From Paludibacteraceae bacterium (GTDB lineage Bacteria > Bacteroidota > Bacteroidia > Bacteroidales > Paludibacteraceae): 54,449 bases of DNA. The DNA lies in NCBI GenBank assembly GCA_017558065.1, contig JAFYWK010000072.1, forward strand, positions 1 to 54,449. Reading direction: 5' to 3'. Of the stretch, positions 50,060-54,449 are shown piece by piece. The notes beneath the pieces were generated by a model. That model worked only from the letters and a program-made list of their open reading frames with translations. It was not told the DNA's origin and made no database searches. The position numbers and the translations under genes are program-made. Positions within the stretch are counted from its first letter, which is position 1, and the number at the start of each line of letters is the position of its first letter.

Positions 50060-50097
50060 ACTCACCCTGCAAATCAGTAGACTTGCAGGGTGAGTTG
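50060..50097 (-). terminator. Terminator of the Fib_succ_major gene
   Basis: AACTCACCCTGCAA / TTGCAGGGTGAGTT, 14 perfect pairs with a 10-nt loop, T-rich on the minus strand. The rest of 49835-50125 holds no gene. Confidence 0.9.
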
Positions 50098-50125
50098 TAA
50101 AAAAGCGGAAAACGAGTGTTAATTT

Positions 50126-50806
50126 CTAAGGGCATACTGGTCGCACATATAGTCCATAGCAGCGAAAGTTGCTGGTCCTCTCCCTGCCACTCGAATCGAA
50201 GAACAAGCGGTACGCGTAGTCCGGGTAGTCCGTATCGAGCGAACTCGACCAGTAGTTGCCGTATTCGAGGGGATAGCCTGTGACGGGGAGGAAAATACTA
50301 TTGCCGTTGGCTCCTGTCACCTTATAACCTATTACACCATTTTGGGTAGTCCTTTTCCAAGTGCATTCGGTGCACAATTCGTCTTGCTCAGCCTTGGTTG
50401 GCATACGCCAAGCACCACCCCAATTCGCAGTAGCGGCATCGTCAGAGGCTTCGAGGACAGTTTTATTATCTACATTACCAAAATAGCGGTTAGTACAGTA
50501 TTTTATTTGGGTACCGGAACTGCCATTGTACCATTTATAAGTACTCCAATCATAAGTTTCCTTAGGTTGTGTTTCTCCCCAAGCGAAACAATCGCCGTAC
50601 TCCTCTGGACTGTTTGCACCTACATTGCAAGTCGCCCATTTGACACTCAATCCAAGATCTACGTACTCGTGAACTGACTCCTTTGGCGCTACCATACTAA
50701 TACTATCTACCTTTGCTACAGTACCATCACTGTAATAAATATAAAACTGTGCAGAAGCACTAATTGTCATCATTAAGGCGACGACTGCCATAAAAATCTT
50801 TTTCAT
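50126..50806 (-). CDS. Secreted Fib_succ_major-domain protein
   Basis: 226 residues with a signal peptide (MKKIFMAVVALMMTISASAQ). A short N-terminal strand segment (FYIYYSDGTVAKVDSISMVA) is followed by the domain HEYVDLGLSVKWATCNVGAN, CFAWGETQPKETYDW, GGAWRMPTKAEQDEL and GNYWSSSLDTDYPDYAYRLF ending YGLYVRPVCP. This is the Fibrobacter-succinogenes-type major paralogous domain common in gut Bacteroidales, a lectin-like (FGE/DUF1566-related) fold of unknown ligand. Likely exported to the cell surface. A strong terminator follows. Confidence 0.88.
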   Translation of the reverse strand: MKKIFMAVVALMMTISASAQFYIYYSDGTVAKVDSISMVAPKESVHEYVDLGLSVKWATCNVGANSPEEYGDCFAWGETQPKETYDWSTYKWYNGSSGTQIKYCTNRYFGNVDNKTVLEASDDAATANWGGAWRMPTKAEQDELCTECTWKRTTQNGVIGYKVTGANGNSIFLPVTGYPLEYGNYWSSSLDTDYPDYAYRLFFDSSGRERTSNFRCYGLYVRPVCP

Positions 50807-50875
50807 ATTGTTGTGTTTTATTGTTTAAAAGTTTCACGCGCAAAGCGCTTGTTTCAGAGTTTCAAAGTTTCAATT

Positions 50876-51274
50876 TTAGACTTTAAGTCCCATCACATCG
50901 TACCAAACTTGTTTGCCATCAGGCATAGTGGCACGAATAAACAATTTGCCATTGAGCAACACTTTGTCTGTTTTGGCTTTGTCCAAAGACGACACTTCTT
51001 CCAAAATGGTAGTTGTATCATCTTGCTTTACCATAGCAAAGGTGATACTACGAACACCTGCCACATCTGTTTCAGGCACACTCACAGTAAGACTCCCCTT
51101 GCTGCATAACACACTAAAGTCTGTCACAGAAGTGTAGTCCAATTGTACCACCTGCTTGCTACCGTCTGCCATTTGTACCACCACAGAAGGTACAAGTTCG
51201 GAATCTTGAGCAAGAATGGGTACACTTACACTACATAAGAACAGACTTAGTAGAAATAAGGATAACTTATTCAT
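50876..51274 (-). CDS. Small secreted protein with C-terminal tail
   Basis: 132 residues with a signal peptide (LSLFLLSLFLCSVSVPILAQ). The mature part begins with VVVQMADGSKQVVQLDYTSV and TDFSVL, a 'use of numerical or symbol strings' type motif seen in Bacteroidales secreted proteins. It ends in KVLLNGKLFIRATMPDGKQV, WYDVMGLKV, the same tail pattern as at 619-888 and 12868-16890 (here 'Y-D-V-M-G-L-K-V'). The function is unknown; it may be an exported binding or anchoring module. RNA candidate B ends 50 nt upstream of its start. Confidence 0.75.
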   Translation of the reverse strand: MNKLSLFLLSLFLCSVSVPILAQDSELVPSVVVQMADGSKQVVQLDYTSVTDFSVLCSKGSLTVSVPETDVAGVRSITFAMVKQDDTTTILEEVSSLDKAKTDKVLLNGKLFIRATMPDGKQVWYDVMGLKV

Positions 51275-51325
51275 AAACTTGTTTTTTGTGGGAAGTTGGC
51301 TCCAAACGCCCCGTTGGTATAAATA

Positions 51326-51600
51326 TACAAAAAGCGTGGAACCTTACCTTTGCTTATTCTCAAAATCGAGGTTCCAGCAAGACCCTACACACAAGAATAA
51401 ACAATGAATGCCCACGCCGATATGTTTATCGCTGTAGGACACAACGAATTAAACACACCAATGGGCATTTATCGCTCTCTTGCTTTGGGTGTGAGAAATT
51501 TGCTGGATTTCGATTTTCCAAAACAAGCGCCAATAAACGCCTTTTTATTATGTCTGCTACCCTTCGCCGCTGATGTGCAGACATCCCCAGCGCAGGTTCA
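51326..51600 (-). ncRNA. RNA candidate B (family of three in this window)
   Basis: About 275 nt from the start implied by the promoter at 51606-51636 to a U-tract. RNA-strand motifs in order: 5' hairpin CAGCG..CGCTG, TGTGTCCTA (51443-51435), ATAAACAT, GGCGTGGG (51418-51411), GGGTC (51385), AACCT (12 nt after the start of GGGTC, exactly as in C), AATAAGC, and CCACGC TTTTT, which pairs with GCGTGG. There is no credible ORF on either strand. Candidate C (37044-37294) has the same order and spacing. Confidence 0.6.
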
Positions 51601-51605
51601 CGCTG

Positions 51606-51636
51606 CAAAGGTACTGCTTTATTTTGAATTGAGCAA
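51606..51636 (-). promoter_or_regulatory. Promoter of RNA candidate B
   Basis: Minus-strand CTTG (51637-51634), 20 bp, TACCTTTG (51613-51606). Confidence 0.7.
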
Positions 51637-51713
51637 GAGGGAGTACGAAAAAAAATGCCACTTATGCGAATTTTGCATAAATGGCAGTGAGAGAATGATA
51701 CAAACCAGTTCAG

Positions 51714-52607
51714 TTATTTTACTTGGTCTATAATTGTTTGTGCAGGAATACCCATAAGACTAATAGCAGAAAGTTTCTTACCCATGTCTTTGAGTGAGTG
51801 ACCACAATGGTATAGCTGGTCGTCAATAATCAACCATCTATCGTGTGATGGATTTGTCCATACGAAAGTATCAATTGGTTCTACGCCTGCTGTCGCGTTA
51901 TGAGCATCGCGCAAACCACTCAAGTCTTTACCGCAATAGATGGCGGCTTCTACATCCTTTGCGCGTACATCCAATATATCAAACGTTGCAGCATCTACAT
52001 AGGCATCAATGATAACTACCCTGTTCTTCGCGGTCTTTATCAATTGTTCTAACAGCACACGAGCAGCAAAAAACTCTCCGCCAAAGAACACTTGCTCCAC
52101 TGGCGCTTGATTGGTGCGAACGAAGAAGTCTACTTTTTGCTGTAGTTCTTGAATTTGGTTGCTGTGTTCTTGCAGTCTGCGATCAAGACAATCTTCAACT
52201 GCAATAAGGCGTTGGTTGATGGCATAACCACGCAAAAGGTACTCTTTCAACACATTGGTAGCCCAACGACGAAAGCATGCTGCATTGCGAGTATTAACCC
52301 TATAGCCCACAGCCAAAATGGCATCGAGGTTATAGTATTTGGTTTGATAGCGTTGCTTCCCATCATTACCCATGTGTTCCAAAATGGAACATGTGCTTTC
52401 GCTGTCCAATTCTCCGCTTGTGAAGATATTGTTGAGGTGCTTACTAATAGCAGGTCGCTGCGTGCCAAAGAGCGTGGCTATCTGCTCTTGAGTGAGCCAT
52501 ACAGACTCTTCCTTAAGTTGTACATCCAGTTGAAGAGTTCCGTCTTCAGACTGATAGACCACCACACTACCATCAGAAGGGTTATATAATGCTAATTCGT
52601 TTGCCAT
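51714..52607 (-). CDS. rhuM: RhuM-family protein with PLD-like C-terminal part
   Basis: 297 residues. The N-terminal half is the RhuM/'virulence RhuM' domain: LKEESVWLTQEQIATLFGTQ, RPAISKHLNNIF, KYYNLDAILAVGYRVNTRNA, FRRWATNVLKEYLLRGYAIN. The C-terminal half (about 185-297) has VVIIDAYVDAATFDIL and SHDRWLIIDDQLYHCGHSLK, DMGKK, a phospholipase-D-like fold region with one His-Asp motif. Such proteins are widespread in Bacteroidales, often near mobile or defence genes; the biochemical role is not established. No signal peptide. It stands alone on the minus strand. Confidence 0.85.
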   Translation of the reverse strand: MANELALYNPSDGSVVVYQSEDGTLQLDVQLKEESVWLTQEQIATLFGTQRPAISKHLNNIFTSGELDSESTCSILEHMGNDGKQRYQTKYYNLDAILAVGYRVNTRNAACFRRWATNVLKEYLLRGYAINQRLIAVEDCLDRRLQEHSNQIQELQQKVDFFVRTNQAPVEQVFFGGEFFAARVLLEQLIKTAKNRVVIIDAYVDAATFDILDVRAKDVEAAIYCGKDLSGLRDAHNATAGVEPIDTFVWTNPSHDRWLIIDDQLYHCGHSLKDMGKKLSAISLMGIPAQTIIDQVK

Positions 52608-52656
52608 TGAAAAATTGGTATTTACGAAAGAATTGTACTATTTCCAATTCAAAGAA

Positions 52657-53166
52657 TCAATACTCCACCTTGTCCTCTTTCTCTGCCCATTTCTTAAATG
52701 CTCTTATCGCTTCCGCGCGCATGAAATGGTCGCATTGGATGGAACGATCAGCATAGTTCAACTCAAGCTGATCATAGATAAACGAATCGTCAAAGTTAAT
52801 AGCTTTGGCATCATCCTTGGTATTGCCATAGCAAATGCGCTTCACCCCTGCCCAATACAATGCACTCAAGCACATCGGACATGGCTCGCACGAACTATAC
52901 ACCGTGCAACCAGTCAACTGAAAAGTGCCTAACTTCTCACACGCACTACGAATTGCCATCACCTCTGCGTGAGCGGTAGGATCATTGTTAGGTACTACAC
53001 GGTTGGCACCTGTGGCAATCACTTCGCCATCACGAACGATAACGGCACCAAAAGGACCACCGCCCTTGTCTATATTGTCTTCGGAAAGGCCAATAGCCAT
53101 TTCCATAAACCTCGCATCTTCTGCCGAAATGTGTACGCTTTCTTCTAAGTATTTTTTCATGTTCAA
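52657..53166 (-). CDS. Nucleoside/guanine deaminase, CDA superfamily
   Basis: 169 residues. Zinc-site motifs: DPTAHAEVMAIRSA near 71 (His and catalytic Glu) and VYSSCEPCPMCLSALYWAGV near 98 (PCxxC). GGGPFGAVIVRDGEVIATGA matches guanine deaminase (GuaD-type) better than TadA, as does the C-terminal tail with IYDQLELNYADRSIQCDHF. It would convert guanine to xanthine in purine salvage. The alternative, a tRNA adenosine deaminase, is less likely because of that tail. It lies 14 bp downstream of the PnuC-like gene. Confidence 0.88.
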   Translation of the reverse strand: MNMKKYLEESVHISAEDARFMEMAIGLSEDNIDKGGGPFGAVIVRDGEVIATGANRVVPNNDPTAHAEVMAIRSACEKLGTFQLTGCTVYSSCEPCPMCLSALYWAGVKRICYGNTKDDAKAINFDDSFIYDQLELNYADRSIQCDHFMRAEAIRAFKKWAEKEDKVEY

Positions 53167-53180
53167 GATAAAGATTAATG

Positions 53181-53930
53181 CTATTTACTATTCCTATATG
53201 CCTTTATCCATGCAAGACCTGCTCCGCCATTCACTACAAGAAAGACCGTAAAGAGCACAAAAGAGAAAGCATTGCCGATCAAAGCATATAATATCATACC
53301 TGCTATAGAATATACCACCCACCATAACCACGCATCCAGTTTTTTGTATATCAACCAGAAATTGGCAAGCACCGAAGAACCAATCATCACCCCGCTCATC
53401 AGTTTTTGTAACAGCTGCTCGCTATGGACAGTTGACTCAAAATGCGTTAGTAACCCACTATCCAATGCCACCATTCCTAATAGAAACAATAGATTAAAGG
53501 CTTGATTTCTAATGGATAACCAAGTTGGACAGAATATATCTTCATTCTCCGAGGATTGCAATGTCTGTTTGCGCCAACAGATGATAGAGTAAATCATAAA
53601 TGGCACAAATACCACCACATACAATACGGTCAGACCCCATTGTTGCAACAATGCAAATTGCCATGAAAGGAGCAATGCCATCACGATGCCGCCATAGAAT
53701 CCCGTATAGTTTTGTGGGTTGCGAATGGTCAATACGTATGCCACCCCTATCACACTGGCAGGAATACCCACCACAAAAGCAGGATCATGCCATTGCAAAA
53801 GCACACCGCTGAACGAAGGCACCGCCCACTCTATTATATATAATATAAGGAATAGCGCGAAGAAGATGCCGAGCGACACCAACATCTGCTTTCCAAACTC
53901 TTTCCAAAGGGAGCATTGAAGGGGGGTCAT
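53181..53930 (-). CDS. PnuC-like transporter
   Basis: 249 residues with about seven hydrophobic helices. The C-terminal half carries the PnuC-like sequence KKLDAWLWWVVYSIAGMILY, ALIGNAFSFVLFTVFLVVNG and AGLAWIKAYR, in which paired tryptophans and an asparagine line the substrate path. Family members import nicotinamide riboside, thiamine or riboflavin by facilitated diffusion; the substrate is not decidable here, and no riboswitch is evident upstream. Its ATG is preceded three bases upstream by GTGTAAA repeats (53933-53963). Probably co-transcribed with the deaminase gene. Confidence 0.82.
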   Translation of the reverse strand: MTPLQCSLWKEFGKQMLVSLGIFFALFLILYIIEWAVPSFSGVLLQWHDPAFVVGIPASVIGVAYVLTIRNPQNYTGFYGGIVMALLLSWQFALLQQWGLTVLYVVVFVPFMIYSIICWRKQTLQSSENEDIFCPTWLSIRNQAFNLLFLLGMVALDSGLLTHFESTVHSEQLLQKLMSGVMIGSSVLANFWLIYKKLDAWLWWVVYSIAGMILYALIGNAFSFVLFTVFLVVNGGAGLAWIKAYRNSK

Positions 53931-53932
53931 AA

Positions 53933-53963
53933 GGGTGTAAGGTGTAAAGTGTAAAGGTTGGGA
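53933..53963. repeat. GTGTAAA repeats before the PnuC-like gene
   Basis: GGGTGTAAGGTGTAAAGTGT plus AAAGGTTGG: four degenerate 7-mers filling the space from the terminator to three bases before the start codon. Confidence 0.75.
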
Positions 53964-53964
53964 T

Positions 53965-53997
53965 TAAAAAAGGCGAGCGTGATGCTCGCCTTTTTTG
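53965..53997 (-). terminator. Terminator of rpmE
   Basis: AAAAAAGGCGAGC gtgat GCTCGCCTTTTTT: perfect stem, T-tract on both strands. Confidence 0.93.
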
Positions 53998-54006
53998 TTT
54001 ACCGTA

Positions 54007-54261
54007 TTAGTTACGCTTGCGGTTACCGTAGCGAGACATAAACTTGTCAACGCGACCTGCGGTATCCACGAGTTTAGACTTACCAGTATAGAATGGGTGA
54101 CTGGTGTTGGAGATCTCCAACTTGATCAATGGATAAGTAGTGCCATCGATCTCGATGGTGTCCTTCGTGTTAGCTGTAGAGCGAGAGAAGAACTGTGTAC
54201 CATCGGACATATCTTTGAAAACTACAATGCGGTAGCTCTCTGGATGAATTCCTTTTTTCAT
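54007..54261 (-). CDS. rpmE: 50S ribosomal protein L31 type B
   Basis: 84 residues: [80 protein letters not shown]. The HPFYTGK and FMSRYG motifs identify L31, and the missing CxxC zinc cysteines make it type B, the zinc-free form. It binds the 50S central protuberance and bridges to the 30S head. It lies 24 bp downstream of rplI in the same direction and ends at a strong terminator. Confidence 0.97.
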   Translation of the reverse strand: MKKGIHPESYRIVVFKDMSDGTQFFSRSTANTKDTIEIDGTTYPLIKLEISNTSHPFYTGKSKLVDTAGRVDKFMSRYGNRKRN

Positions 54262-54285
54262 AATTCGTTTTCCTTTCTTTAGCGC

Positions 54286-54449
54286 TTATTCAGCAACAAC
54301 GTTCAACTTAATTTCAGCCTTAACCTCGCGGTGAAGTTTAGCAGTAGCAGTAGCCTCGCCCAAAACTTTCACAGCCTCGTCGATAGTGATCACCTTCTGG
54401 TCAATCTCGATGCCTTGAGCAGCCAAAGCCTCAGATACTTGAGCAGTAG
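54286..54449 (-). CDS. rplI: 50S ribosomal protein L9 (C-terminal part)
   Basis: The minus strand reads LLAQVSEALAAQGIEIDQKV, ITIDEAVKVLGEATATAKLH, REVKAEIKLNVVAE and stop at 54286. This is the C-terminal domain of L9, which binds 23S rRNA and helps frame maintenance. The N-terminal part lies beyond the right edge; rpsR and rpsF would be expected there. Confidence 0.93.
   Translation of the reverse strand, partial: TAQVSEALAAQGIEIDQKVITIDEAVKVLGEATATAKLHREVKAEIKLNVVAE

Overview
The window comes from a Bacteroidales chromosome. The evidence is threefold. First, there are many promoters of the Bacteroidetes primary-sigma type (TTTG/TTG, 19-21 bp, TAnnTTTG), often with an A of a TACCTTTG box a few bases before a gene. 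Second, the gene families are typical of the order: type B L31, a paired ExbD operon, Bacteroidetes-type Tgt, Fib_succ_major proteins and GH9. Third, secreted proteins carry a short C-terminal tail of the form 'LLRDGQLLII-x-KGKTYNVLGVQVK'. Most housekeeping genes lie on the minus strand. The window opens inside rpsL and closes inside rplI.

Layout. 0-4.2 kb: rpsL start, a 3' remnant of a secreted-protein gene, an SGNH hydrolase, a membrane LytTR regulator with a likely operator, ttcA, and a tRNA-Gly/Leu/Leu operon. 4.23-10.94 kb: mobile element I, inserted in the 3' end of the last tRNA-Leu. It holds a large serine recombinase, a gpII-like replication initiator, a small resolvase and cargo of unknown function. 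The host terminator of the tRNA operon now sits at the far end of the element. 11-29 kb: a secreted EEP nuclease, a DUF486 membrane protein, a 1340-residue three-repeat secreted protein, a methyltransferase, a TPR/HTH membrane regulator, an ExbB-ExbD operon, tRNA-Ser(GGA), then tatD, queA, an rlmL-like gene, an lptF/G-like gene, tgt and panD. 29.14-38.78 kb: mobile element II, inserted in tRNA-Ser(TGA). It holds a tyrosine integrase, an excisionase-like protein, a resolvase related to the one in element I, a 929-residue helicase/primase-like fusion and a duplicated small gene. Further tRNA-Ser 3' scars lie just beyond it. 39-45.6 kb: unknown genes, an EcsC-like operon and a graveyard of broken genes (GH9, AraC, DUF3987). 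45.6-54.4 kb: alkaline phosphatase, SulP transporter, RluA, small secreted proteins, RhuM, guanine-deaminase-like protein, PnuC-like transporter, rpmE type B and rplI.

Two things stand out. (1) Three segments (9202-9418 minus, 37044-37294 plus, 51326-51600 minus) share one architecture: a perfect promoter, 215-275 nt without a credible ORF, a closing stem formed by a GnGTGGG segment, then a U-tract, then an unrelated gene 50-95 nt further on. The latter two share short motifs in the same order at nearly the same spacing. I read them as members of one undescribed structured RNA family; two of them lie on the mobile elements. (2) Degenerate short direct repeats occupy the bases just before the start codon of at least six genes and also occur in frame inside tatD and queA.

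All family names rest on reading motifs by eye; no search was run.
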